Of a stretch of DNA of 64,000 bases, positions 32,001-42,579 are shown in pieces. How positions within the stretch are numbered: position 1 is the first letter of the stretch; every line of letters starts with the position of its first letter. This DNA comes from Dendrolimus kikuchii. Lineage: Eukaryota; Arthropoda; Insecta; Lepidoptera; Lasiocampidae. Where the stretch lies: assembly GCA_019925095.2 (NCBI GenBank), contig CM034392.1, positions 17,898,387 through 17,962,386 on the forward strand, given 5' to 3'. The notes under the pieces are model-generated. The model saw only the letters and a list, made by a program, of their open reading frames with translations, was not told where the DNA came from and made no database searches. The position numbers and the translations under genes are program-made.

Positions 32001-33110
32001 TTATAGTGTGTGGAGCCGAATAGTCGTTTAGCGCTTTCGTGATAATCTAAAACATCTTTGATATATTGATTATAATACATATAATAAAATTGACTGCCAT
32101 GATTTATAAACTGTTGCACTGAATTCCAACATGTATATAAGAAAAAATGTCCGGAACTAAAATTCAATGCAGATTTTAATGTTTAAAATATGTCAAGAAT
32201 GTATTTAAGATATTAAATTTTTCCGATTATCCCCTCAATTGATACTTACATAAAATATAAAAACGCCACCTATGATTCAGTTTGTTTACTTAGCGAATGT
32301 AATACAAGCTTAGTGCTCCTGAGTGATGTGATTAGATCTACAACAAACTTGCATTAGTGAAGCTTTAAATGCGAGCTTCTCTGTGTTTACTATAATATGT
32401 AATAAGATGCACTTATTTCAGCCTACGTACGGTAGATAATTCAACATGTTACAAGTGTAATCACAGCAATAATAAATTATAATGACTTGTTTAGTCGATG
32501 GACACGGCACAGAAAAATGGAACATGAATCAGAACTAAATTCGACAGGACACGATAACACGCCTCACATAAACTATTAATAAACAAACATTATTTAAAAC
32601 CACCTTAACACCGGCGGCTATTCTGTGAACGCATCGACGACCACACGACACTGTCGTATCGTCGAAACGTTAATCGTTAATTTTGGTAAATAAACATAGC
32701 TATCAACTTTTCACCCAATAGAAACATCTCTTCATATATTACTTTTTCTCTATAACTCTCGTAATACGTACGTATGTGTAATTTAGGAGGTGTACTTATC
32801 GAGTCTTATTATATACTCATATCCGAGTGACCAACTCAGTGTCCAGTCATAAAGAAACACAACAACACTTAATATATTCTCCAAACGTTCAACAACACAT
32901 ATATTCGATCTGTCGCACATGTACGCGGTCGGTCACCGAATACGCGCGGTGCACTTCGCACTGTCCTTATAAATAGGTCGCGGGCTCGGCCGTCCTCGGT
33001 CCTTCACTTCACTAAAACTAGCCAGTCTATGAGCATTCTCTCCTGGGGCGGGGGGCGGGGGGTCAGAGCAGGCCGCGGGGGGCTGCGGCCTCGACGCCTG
33101 CGCCAGGCCG

Positions 33111-33403
33111 CTAGAGCGCCGCGGTGCTCTCAGCCGCGACGGCCGCCTGCGACACGTCCGACACGTCCCAGATCTCCTCGAGGAACGGCGGCAGCTTCCT
33201 GTTCTTCAGCTTGAGCGAGATGCACATGTTCGAGTTCTGCGTGCCTAGCGTGCGCAGCTCAGTCAGCACGCCAAGGATCTTGCCGAATATGACAGCGCAA
33301 CGCGGCGACGCGCTGTTCTGGTTCAGGATGTACACCCGCAACGTGTTCAAGTAGTATCTCTGGATGTCCTCCACGACCAACGGTTGTTCTAGGCCCGGCC
33401 GAT
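33111..33403 (-). CDS. EcR: EcR exon: end of ligand-binding domain and stop
   Basis: It starts after a TTTTCCAG acceptor with (G)[25 protein letters not shown], then the helix 10/11 region [34 protein letters not shown] and helix 12 [10 protein letters not shown]. The C-terminal tail is short and alanine-rich ([16 protein letters not shown]). The stop TAG is at 33113-33111. The tail after helix 12 varies between insects. Confidence 0.96.
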
Positions 33404-36400
33404 CTGGAAAACGTTATTCAAGGGTGACATTAATGGAAAAAAAGAGAAACGCTTATAACAAAATCGTCATGTCCGACCCCATCTTTGAGACATATGTTAC
33501 ATAGAAATTAGAAGCTTTCTTATTATCTTTAGGTGAATATTTTTTTATTACCTGAGAATATGACGATGGCGGTGAGCAACGCGTAGTGGACGTTATCCAT
33601 ACTCATGGCGTATATATACCGACAGAAGTGCAGCAGATCCTCGATAACGTAAGACATGCCCGCCTTGCGGTAGTTGTCGCGGGTGTACGCCTGGTTGTTT
33701 GCGAACAGCACGCTGTCGGTCGCCGCGTCGTATCGCCGCGCCACCCGCAGCATCATCACTTCACTCGATGACGCCTGTCAAGTTCAACAATTCAATGTGT
33801 TTAATTACACTAGTGCCAGCGAAACTTTGTTCGCGTTACTATAACAATGTGTTTGTAAATGAATTGCAACAGTGGTGAGAGGGAAAGCGATCGCAATCCA
33901 TTTATTGGGATAAAAGGTATCCTATGTTCTCCTCCAAGATATAAGCCTCATCTGTCTAAAGTCTGATTTCAATTCAATCAGAAATATTCACGTGATAAAT
34001 ACAAAATGATATTTTCTATTCAAATCAAAATTTTAGAAACAAACTGTTAAATAACAATAAACGAAAATTGTAAACGACCGACACTAAATCATTCGGAAAA
34101 TATTATCGAAAGAGAGATACAGACAAACAAAAACAGACACGAATATTGATTCTATATACATAAAAATAAATCTGGAAATTACCTTTAGTAACGTTATCTG
34201 GTCGGATTGTGAGATCTTTGAGAAACCGGGCAGTCCTTTAGCGAACTCCACAATAAGCTGTACTGTTAAAATCGTCATCTCCGTGATTTGACGAAACGGC
34301 ATATCGGTCTCTTCATCATCCTCGTCCGATAGCCACGTCTGAAAACAGATAGACATGTAGAATAAATAAGAGCTTAAAAATGACAAATGATTATAATCTA
34401 GACTATTTATAGTCAGAAAAAGAGATAAAAATGAAATTAAAACTTAGCTAGGCTAATGAATTCCCTGGCAACAAACAGCCAGAGATTTTCTTGGAACTGC
34501 TTAACTATGAAGCAGTGTGCTTAGGTTAGGAAGAAGATTTTACAAAAATACTAGAATTTTGTTTCGTGTTTTATCAGAAATAAGTTATGAAGAATCTATA
34601 TTAGCAACATCTAGTGAACGAGATGAAACTAACCAACAAAGCAATACTTTGAAGTATTGAAATTGTGATTCCTAATAATATTTTTCTTCCATATCACTAC
34701 AAAATCTTATTTTTAAATCTATTTTCATCATATCTGGAAGCAGCAACAAATGTTACATAACACAGGCTGTGTGCAAATTTCTGATAGACTATCACCATAT
34801 GTGATGCACGGGAGCGGAGCAATATTATATGGAGTCATTATGGGGTATCACTAGTCAGAAATAATATTTCAATGAACTTACATGTGTGACCCTCTTAAGG
34901 TCTTCATCTGATGGTTGTTCGTAGCCCTCTTGATACCAGACGAGCCTTGCAATTAGCGACTTCTGGTTCTCGGTAAGGGGTTGTACATTCTTCTGCCTGT
35001 TTGTCTCCATCAGTTTTTCCGAGAGGAACCGCGGCACGACCTCGTGCTGCAAACATTCCAGCTTCACGTACGAAACCGTGCGGTTATTATCTCGCTTCAT
35101 ACATAAATGTAACGCTTAACAGATATGGAATGCTAAGCTGGAGATTGCACTTGGTTTCATTACATAAACTTAAAAATAAACAATTCTACTCATATGCTTA
35201 AAATGTGGGCTTTTACAACACAGAACAAACTTGCTTTATACGATTTCTTTATACAGAAACGATAGTTTGGAAGTGTATGTAATGGTTGATATATGTATTT
35301 ATTATTAAAGGTATATTAAGAGTTAAGGGTTAAAAAGACCAAAGTATGATTTTGAAAACTGAATTTTCTAATGTCTATCTTAAAGCAACACAGCATGAAT
35401 ACTAATTAGTCAGGCAGCACTATGTATATAACAAGCATACTTACGATTTTAACCGCCTCTAGAGGTGGGGGCTCACATTGCATTATAGGTGGCATGCGAT
35501 CATCCACTGTCGTCGTACTGACTGATAACTTATCTTTTTCTTTTTGCGAATTCTTTAATTTCTCGTCCCTCTTTTTTCTACATAGGGGATCTGGGACGAC
35601 ACACTCTGGCCTCATGCCTACCGCGAGGCATTTTTTTAACCGACATTCTTGACATTTTCTTCGCATGTACATGTCCATTTCACACGCATGCCCGAATTTA
35701 CAAATGTAGACAGCATTTTTGGTGACGCTCCGTCTGAAGAATCCTGTAATTAATTAAATAAATATAAGAAAAACGCTCGCTCGCGTTTTATAGGTAATTT
35801 GAAAATCAAAGTTTGTCGCCGATCCCAGATCAAAGTAAAAAAATGCAAATATGCTAAAGCTTAGACTACTAGACCATAGTGACCGTTAAAATCATCAACA
35901 TTATCTCAGAGATAAATCCTCGATCATTATGTTCGGATTGGGGTCCAGTTCCGCATAGTAGAATTGTCAAGTCTCTGGTGAACATATGTAGCTCCAAATA
36001 ATGCCGAGAACACTATTGGAGTGAGGAAGTAGTTCAGAATAGACAAATCATAAAGCACTTTAATTCGTATATTCAATTAGTGGCAATATACTTTGCGTAA
36101 ACTATTCAAAAATTGAAGTGATTAAAATTGTTTGAATATTCCAATCAGTTTTCACACTACCACTTGTTATCTATTTATAATCTGGAAAAAGGTGTGATGA
36201 AATCATTTTCGCAAAACAATTTTTTTCATGATAAGATAATGTAGTCGTGAACGCTAAGGTTGACTGAAAAACATAGGTCATTGACAGGACTGTTGTATTT
36301 GTAATACGTATTTGTTTTCAAGGTAGTTTCAGATTGTGAGTAAAAAAAATTCTAACAAAAATGAAACAGAGTTCAATAAATCCAAAAACACGACGATTTG

Positions 36401-37746
36401 AGAACCTCTTCCTTTTTGAACTCGATACAAAATACTCTTTAAACACGAATCTTCCTTAGAAGGAAAGAGTCTAAGCGCAGTTTGATTGTAAATTAAGTGA
36501 TTTTAATGCAAGTGAATTTTATAATAGAGCCAAGGTAGGCTTAATATGGCTTTGATGATTCAAAAAGTAGACGCCCTACAGACGAGTATCGTGACGTATC
36601 GTCTCGACGAATAACTGCTACATGCACTAAGTACATTACAGCAACCTCGACACAATGCGCCAATTCGTTGGTGAATTGGCACATTGTCGACGACCAACAT
36701 CGTCCTACTACCTATGTAGGTCAGTAAATATATTATCGTCTAAATTTTCTTATTTATCACGCACTATAAGAGTGTCAATAGATTATTGGGTCGAAATGTA
36801 TATATTATGGTTCCGTATTCAAGTGACAAAAAAAGAACCCCTATAAATAATCTCGTCATGTCGGATTGTCCACTTAGAAAGTCTATTACCTTGTTTAGTA
36901 GAAATGATCCGCAACTACCCGCACATACAACAAGGTGTTTTCTACTACCCGTGCGCAGAAGGTTTGCCGATAGGCTCATGATGTCACGCGTCGATGGCCA
37001 GTAGGGTTGACAAAAAAGGTTACATAAATAGTTGTTGCAATAAATTTATTATTTTATATACTTTACATAAGTATATACAATAATAGTAAGTAGTCTAAAT
37101 AATAATAAAAATATATTATTTATTTTATATACTTTACATAAGTATATACAATAATAGTAAGTAGGTAGTCAAAATAGTTGCTGCAATAAATTTATTATTT
37201 TATATACTTTACATAAGTATATACAATAATAGTAAGTAGTCATCGGCAAACCTTCTGCGCGAGGCTTATATGTCACCATATTACGTTATCGATAGATCAG
37301 AAAATGATGGCGATGTTGTAAAGACGTAAAAAGTATCCTCCTTAGAAGTTCCCAATTATATTGTGAACCTAATTGAGGTGGTGACAATTAAGAAAACACT
37401 CTCGGGAAATTAATTTGATCGAGGTATATTTAAACTAGTCTGGGATATGAAGTATTTTCGAAAGTTAAAGGGCAAAGACGGTGGACCTTTGCCATAACCG
37501 AAATCTCGCTATGAATTCACATTCGACTTTCCGTTGGACGATTTTTATGTTCTATAGCATGAATTTGACGAGTACCTTTGCATCCTTCACACGAGAGCGC
37601 GTTGTAGTGGTAGCCTGAAGCCCTATCACCACATACAAGGCACAGCTCCTCCTGCTGGCGAGGCGTAGGCCCTTTCTTCTGCCGTCGCGCGTCTCCATCT
37701 GTACTACACCCATTCACACTGGAGGCTGGTGAGAGTTCCTCGCGAC
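33111..37746 (-). CDS. EcR: Ecdysone receptor, common region (six exons, complete to stop)
   Basis: Exons 37576-37746, 35445-35743, 34882-35061, 34183-34338, 33552-33774 and 33111-33403 join in phase with GT/AG sites and give 439 residues from the first common exon to the stop. EcR (NR1H1) is the nuclear receptor that pairs with Ultraspiracle, binds 20-hydroxyecdysone and drives the moulting and metamorphosis gene cascade. The order is hinge-like [14 protein letters not shown], a two-finger DNA-binding domain, the hinge, and a full ligand-binding domain ending in the activation helix [10 protein letters not shown] and a short tail. There are no stops or frameshifts, so it is presumably functional. 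The N-terminal A and B1 exons are not recognised in the window. The ligand domain wording is insect EcR throughout; species-level placement is not possible by eye. Confidence 0.97.
33552..33774 (-). CDS. EcR: EcR exon: ligand-binding domain, middle
   Basis: 223 nt. It begins [20 protein letters not shown], continues [20 protein letters not shown] and ends [10 protein letters not shown] one base into the next codon (D). It includes residues that line the ecdysteroid pocket in known EcR structures (the region from MMLRVARR to [11 protein letters not shown]). Position [11 protein letters not shown] reads CRY where I recall CRC or CRF in other insects, a modest difference. Confidence 0.96.
34183..34338 (-). 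CDS. EcR: EcR exon: ligand-binding domain, start
   Basis: 156 nt, 52 codons, phase 0 at both ends: [20 protein letters not shown], then [20 protein letters not shown] and [12 protein letters not shown]. It carries the nuclear-receptor signature FAKGLPGF......DQITLLK, which forms the coactivator groove. The acidic run DEDDEE is typical for EcR. Confidence 0.97.
34882..35061 (-). CDS. EcR: EcR exon: hinge to ligand-binding domain
   Basis: 180 nt, 60 codons, phase 0: [20 protein letters not shown], then [20 protein letters not shown] and [29 protein letters not shown] is a hallmark of insect EcR. The donor is GTAAGT. Confidence 0.97.
35445..35743 (-). CDS. EcR: EcR exon: second zinc finger and hinge
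   Basis: 299 nt. It opens [20 protein letters not shown] and carries the four cysteines of the second finger (YIC, HAC, RKC, QEC), then [17 protein letters not shown] and the hinge with [19 protein letters not shown]. The stretch after CVV ([20 protein letters not shown]) is basic and acts as a nuclear localisation and DNA-contact extension in this family. It differs from the ENQCAMKRKEKK-type wording I recall for moths, so this hinge has diverged. Confidence 0.97.
36953..37261. repeat. Inverted-repeat unit enclosing three 44-bp direct repeats
   Basis: GCGCAGAAGGTTTGCCGAT at 36953-36971 is the exact reverse complement of 37242-37260. Between them three 44-base copies start at 37050, 37121 and 37196 and look identical. 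Each copy contains the hairpin TATATACTT-TACAT-AAGTATATA. Copies 1 and 3 also share the preceding CAATAAATTTAT. It lies in an EcR intron and may be a MITE with internal tandem growth. Confidence 0.85.
37576..37746 (-). CDS. EcR: EcR first common exon: first zinc finger
   Basis: 171 nt after a TTTCAG acceptor. It codes for [20 protein letters not shown], then [16 protein letters not shown] and the first finger [24 protein letters not shown], broken at the last Gly. The P-box CEGCKG sets recognition of the AGGTCA half-site. Ser precedes CEGC where Thr is common (NALTCEGC). This exon is where A and B isoform-specific leaders are spliced on in insect EcR genes. Confidence 0.97.
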
Positions 37747-38330
37747 CTGAAACAATTGTAATAAAACATGTTAGTTTGTCGATATATCCAAAATGCAACT
37801 GCGTAATAAAATCCCACTCGCGCCGAGTGTCGACAAACTAAAATCGGCCGCCATTAAATTTGCATATACTTCATGAACCATTTGTCGAGACTCGAGACAT
37901 CGGTCGAGTGAATTTTATTTTTCTTTCTTACAATTCAGAGATGTTTTCGTAACGATACTGGTAAATGATTTTTGACAGTAGCGTCGACATTTCCTGCCCA
38001 AACAAAGGTGCCTAGGGCTCGGTGTGCATACAAATTAGGATTCACCTGGCTTTTGGTATTCGGAGTGTACATGGGTGTAGGCAATACGATGCGTGCTGGA
38101 AATGTAATCGGCAATTGTCAATCAAATAGTCGGAAATCCATAATAAGTATCTGGAGAAATATTATTAACAATACTTTATAGTACCGGACATGTATATTTG
38201 ATGTATTGCTCTTGAAACATTCTATAACCAATTTCCGGTTGTTTGCTATGTATGTAACATTTTTTGTCATTCAAAAACAAATTGAAGAGAAATTTTAGAA
38301 CTTTTGTGTGTGAAATTTTATCTCGAATAG
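37747..38330. other. Start of the large EcR upstream intron, nothing recognised
   Basis: Immediately upstream of the first common exon. It contains no isoform-specific leader and no clear repeat. Confidence 0.5.
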
Positions 38331-38473
38331 ACTCCGAAACAGCTTAACGGATTTTAATGAACATTTAGGGATCAAAACAGGGATTGTATTCTAAATTTTT
38401 TGTATGTTTATTTTCAGTATCCTATAGACTTCCAAAAATATTAATATTTGTAACTCCACTTGAACGATGATGA
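38330..38473 (+). mobile_element. Degraded Helitron-like end
   Basis: Contains AGACTCCGAAACAGCTTAACGG and closes with GAGGACAGCTAG before T, the CTAG-type end seen in the other Helitron-like copies. The 5' end is not defined. Confidence 0.4.
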
Positions 38474-38937
38474 GGACAGCTAGTATACAATAAGTTTGGG
38501 TAAGTAATAGCCTACATGTCGATTAAAGGCCCGTCTTCTTAAGAAGTTTATTTGCTTTTTTATTGTGTCCATTAGGGCAGTCGTGTTCGAATGTACGGGT
38601 CGGTGGCCGAACCAGCGTACTGGCATTACGCAAGCAGGCTAAATAGCCGATGCCAAAAAACTAGTCCCACGCGGCATCTCAGCCAGCAGACAATATCTTT
38701 TGTTAGTCCAGCATCATTTTTTCTCTGTATCATGTGTTATTTTTGTTTTGTAAAGTTTAACAAAGTAGTTCACAAATGTACAGCGATATTATACAAAAAC
38801 AAGACTCGAATCTTCGATAAATTGATTATTCAACAACACGGTTGTTTCTAAAAAGTAAATTGAATAAGATTTAAATTTATAATATAATATTTTAAATTTA
38901 TAATAAGAAGTTTTAGTAGGGATCCCAAATTTTTATA

Positions 38938-39045
38938 TCGTCGTCAGCCAACCGTTGTCCACTGCTGGACATAGGCCTCCCCAAGTTTACGCCACCTATC
39001 CCGGTCATCCGCTATTCTCATCCAGCCTTTTGTTTAGCCAGCCTT
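38938..39045 (-). repeat. 3' end piece of a LINE or SINE (TCCAGCAGTGGAC family)
   Basis: On the minus strand it reads GGCCTATGTCCAGCAGTGGAC followed by CAACGGTTGGCTGACGACG, a 3' end that is very common in lepidopteran genomes. A related plus-strand piece is at 45236-45350. Confidence 0.6.
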
Positions 39046-39158
39046 TAATTTTTATAACATTCGAATAGTGAAAGAATTTTTGAAATCGGTCCAGTAGTTA
39101 TTGAGTTTATTCGTTACAAACATACATAAAATACAAATCTTTCCTCTTTATAATACTA

Positions 39159-39352
39159 CTAGCTGTACCGGCAGGCGTTATTCTGCCCTGTAGAAATAAA
39201 ATTTAGAACCCGATTGCAGCGCCACCTATCGGGTCCTATTGTGAATCTAAACCATCCTCTAATCCACACAAAAAAATCATTCAAATCGCTCCAGCCGTTT
39301 AGGAGGAGTTCACTGTCAACACACGTACAGAAGAATTATATATATAATGATT
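39159..39352 (-). mobile_element. Short Helitron-like element
   Basis: On the minus strand it ends GGCAGAATAACGCCTGCCGG, then TACAG and CTAG (39159-39162). GGCAGAATAACGCCTGCC forms the subterminal hairpin. The body has the AGCGCCACCTATCGGG block on the plus strand. Same family as 63564 and 23785. Confidence 0.7.
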
Positions 39353-39398
39353 AGTATAGATAAGTTAACGTAATTTTTTTCTATATTTTTTATTTCTA

Positions 39399-40370
39399 TT
39401 AATCAAAATAAGCACCCATACAATTGATGCATCTTTGCCAACGCAGTGGCAGTTTATTGATGCCCTTCTTGAATACATCAGCTGGACGTGAGGCAACAAA
39501 TTCTTCAAAGGCATTTTGTACTACCTCTCGGGTATTAAATTTTATTCCCGCCAAGAAGTTATCCAAATTATAGAAAAAGTAGATGTCTGTAGGCGCAAGG
39601 TCTGGTGAGTACGGCGGATGTCCGAGAGCTTCCAACCCCAGCTCTTGTGACTTGGAGACCGTCTGCTCATCTGCTGTGCAGTCGGACGATTGACCGGTGC
39701 TGGTTGGAAACGTGCGAGCTTCTCCATCATTCTATTCAGTTTTTCACAGTTCACATCTGCAGTAATGCTCATCCCGTTTGGTAAGAAGGTGTAATGAAAC
39801 ACACTGGCGCTAGATCACCAAATTGTGACCATCACTTTTCTAGGGGTAAGTTTGCTTTTAGGGCATGGTTTAGGTGCTGAATCAGGATTCAACCAACTTG
39901 CTGAGCGTCTGCGATTGCCAAACAGAATCCATTTCTCGTCGTAGGTTGTGACGAAAAATGCGGTTCAATATTCCCAATATTCCTTCGTTTGTGTGACATT
40001 TCAGCAGTACAAGGCATATTTCGACGCGTATTTTGCGCTGGCGATCATTGAGTTCATGGGACACCGGTTTGTCAAGCCAATTTGACGCAAATTGACTAAT
40101 ATATTTTTGACGCGAACGTCAAAAGCTGCTACTAATTTAGCCATAGTATCATCAGCTTCCACAATAGTCTTTAATTCGTCATTGTCGACCAAGTTTTCGG
40201 ACTACCGAGGTTCATTTCTCCGATGGAAATTTCCAGAAGCGGGCAAACCGATAAATAACAGGTGGTGCGTGCTCCGCAAACGTCATTGATGTTGCATGCC
40301 GCTTGTGTGCTGCGTTGCTGCCACGACGGTGCTCATATTCCATAATTACTCGAATTTTCAACGCATCCAT
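39399..40370 (-). pseudogene. Mariner transposase relic, second catalytic Asp deleted
   Basis: It begins ATG at 40370 (MDALKIRVIMEYEHRRGSNA), is scrambled by frameshifts through the DNA-binding half, and recovers with FHYTFLPNGMSITADVNCEK and FQPAPVNR. It ends in another frame as GHPPYSPDLAPTD to YFD, stop at 39399. The usual block with HDNARPH between VNR and TAQQ is missing, so about ten codons holding the second catalytic Asp are deleted. Terminal repeats are not clear. The element is dead. Confidence 0.82.
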
Positions 40371-40554
40371 GATAACGAAAAGAGTCAACTGCGATTAAAA
40401 CGTAACGATAATCAATATATAATTTGTTTTGGAAAAAGAATTGCATGTTTTTAAAATGAAATTAATTTCAAATTATAATTCTTAGTCAAACAAAAATTAT
40501 ATTGATTTGAACTGACAATTTCATAGATAAAGAGTTAAAGACCTATTATATTAT

Positions 40555-40745
40555 GCGAATCATGACACTCAGTATTGTCTGTTTCACTAATGTACATTTC
40601 AAATCGGTATCCCACCAAAACTATCCCACTTTCTGAGATAAAATGTATCTCATGTTTATTCTTGTTATCGAAAATAACATATATTTTAAAGTTCATTATC
40701 AAGGTCGTGAAGAAGAAAAACATTTAAAGAAAGTAACTATCACAT
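40555..40745 (+). repeat. Worn copy of the GTCCAGTAGTTTT-type repeat
   Basis: Words such as ACTATCCCACTTTCTGAGATA and ATGTTTATTCTTGTTATCGA follow the layout of 23630-23710. Non-coding. Confidence 0.4.
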
Positions 40746-42560
40746 TTATAAATGAGTATACATTTTAAATTGTATAGAAATATAAGCTTCAACATTACCT
40801 ATAGACCTTGTTTACATTGATTCGTGCCAATTTTTCTAAAAATGCAAAATGTATATCTCAAACAAAATAGGATGAAAGCGTATACAATAATTTACTCGAT
40901 AAAATGTCACTATAAAGAGGTCAAGCGCATTTATTTATCGGCGAGCTACATGAAAACTGCTCCTGTTTTATTAACATGAGTATGTTCACATTGCACTGAC
41001 CTGCGCACGAATTTAAGATACGATAAACTATTTTTGTAATTCGGAATGTATATTGCGTTCATATTAAAATTAACATCGGTTTAAATGTTCAGACGAGCGA
41101 GGCCGTTTACGCAACAAAGGCCCGGTAGACCTCTAAAATATTGACTAGTAGTTTTGTAACAGTTTCGAGTTCGATGTGCATCTTGGTTAATCAAATTGTT
41201 TCTTGATTAAGTATATAAAAAAACTCGTTATTGCTTCATAAGTTTTTAAACGTGCCCTTCGCATTAGTTTATTCAACTCTTGAAATTTTATTATTTTTTG
41301 TTTTTATTAAATTAGTAGCTCAAAATAGATTTAGGTGTATGATTTATTTATATAAAATTTTATATTAATTAAATTCTTATTTGAATCAGAATGTACTGAA
41401 CCATAAATAGTTGCACTGTCAAATCATTACCCGTGAAAAAGAAAGCTAATCAAAAGTTGAATGCACGGATGACCGAGTCAGTGTGTTATGTTTTATGTTA
41501 TTACGTCTCAGCTGTTCAATGTTGCGTTCGCGCTTTGGAAGGTCTAGTTCGTGACGCTTCGGTGGCGGTCGGGCCCGTTCGGCTGCGCGAGCGAGAGGCT
41601 CACGAGAGCGACAAGTGGGGCTCGAGCATCGACCGGGGGCAGCGTGCGGCCTTGACTCTTGCGTCTCTCTGCCTCGCCCCGCGCCCTCTTTCCCTCCTCG
41701 CTCGCTGTGCAGCCACATTATTTATGATAGCATCAGCTCGAAGCAAGCTCGCGATTCTATACCAACTAATAATAACTCGTTTTTCCTCTCACGCCATAAT
41801 TTTTTCTCATATCAGCAATATCTTTAAAAGTACTTTCATAATGCGGTTTCACCGCGTATAAAATATTGGAATACGAAATTTACAAAGAATATAAATAAGA
41901 CACGCGAAACAGATCGCTGTCATGTTCGAAGAACCTTTCTTCTAAGAAGAAAAGGAAACATTTATAATGTGAATTGTTGACAATTGTCCATTAAACAATA
42001 CGCAAACTTTCACTGACCCCGGAATACAGACAACGCAATGATTTCGCAGTCTGGCCGCGTAAGCGACTAGTGAAAGTTGCCCAAAAGTAGGTATTGCACA
42101 AGCCTACATGGAACACGTAATTGAAATTCGGGTGCGGCGAAAGTATGCTCTATGCATTGTGACATCACCATCGGAGGTGTGATTGACAATAATCAAATAC
42201 GACGCCATAGTAGTAGCGATAACTGGACTCACTGACATTAGAATTCATATTATGAAACACTCGGTTTACAGACAATTCTAATAGTAAATATACTTCTCAT
42301 CAAAAAAATCGAAACAGTACTGCAAGTACTATTCAGGCGGCATTTATAAAAAAAAGGATTGATATCATTAAAAAAATATGCCAATAAATAGCGAGCAGTT
42401 TAGTCTACACAATGGTGTACCACAAATCCAGATTTGAATTTAAATTTTCATCCAATATATGAAGGTGGAAATTGTTAATGTGTATTCCGTTGGAATGTCT
42501 GCATTTAATCACATTTTTCTTGTTGATTGTTAACTAAGCTCTGTGACATCCTATCAGTGA
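40746..42560. other. EcR intron, otherwise nothing recognised
   Basis: Apart from the GC-rich island at 41520-41720 I see only plain AT-rich sequence. Confidence 0.4.
41520..41720. other. GC-rich island in the EcR upstream intron
   Basis: About 200 bases with many CG dinucleotides (GTGGCGGTCGGGCCCGTTCGG, then GAGCGACAAGTGGGGCTCGA) in an otherwise AT-rich region. Open frames exist on both strands but no domain is recognisable, and the composition alone would keep frames open. It could be a regulatory element, an untranslated leader exon of an EcR isoform, or a transposon piece. I cannot choose between these. Confidence 0.3.
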
Positions 42561-42579
42561 TTTTTTCCTAACAAATATG

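Larger units (their letters stand above)
25030..33110 (-). other. Gene-free region below EcR, possible long 3' untranslated region
   Basis: About 8 kb with no protein-like frame on either strand and very few recognisable transposons (two MITE copies and one TA repeat), unlike the rest of the window. EcR transcripts in insects are long and have long untranslated parts, so at least the part near 33110 is probably transcribed. The exact end cannot be read from the sequence. On the plus strand a TATAAATA lies at 32968-32975, but nothing supports a gene there. Confidence 0.4.
33404..37575 (-). other. EcR introns within the common region
   Basis: The introns are 148, 408, 543, 383 and 1,832 bases long from 3' to 5'. 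The short ones hold nothing I can name. The 1,832-base intron (35744-37575) contains the triple 44-bp repeat and its bracketing inverted repeat (36953-37261). No transposase or RT relic is present in any of them. Confidence 0.85.

Noticed and set aside
32968..32975. TATAAATA on the plus strand with a GC-rich stretch downstream, like a core promoter
   Set aside because: It would drive transcription antisense into EcR exons, and no plus-strand gene follows. TATA-like words are frequent in this AT-rich DNA.
33029..33354. Plus-strand open frames opposite the last EcR exon
   Set aside because: They are shadows of the GC-rich EcR coding sequence in other frames, with no motifs of their own.
37050..37239. 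CRISPR-like array from the three 44-bp direct repeats
   Set aside because: Only three repeats, AT-rich spacers that share sequence with each other, and a eukaryotic host context.
41446..41718. Minus-strand arginine-rich frame as an EcR isoform leader exon
   Set aside because: The translation has none of the wording I know from EcR-A or EcR-B1 leaders, and GC-rich DNA stays open by composition.
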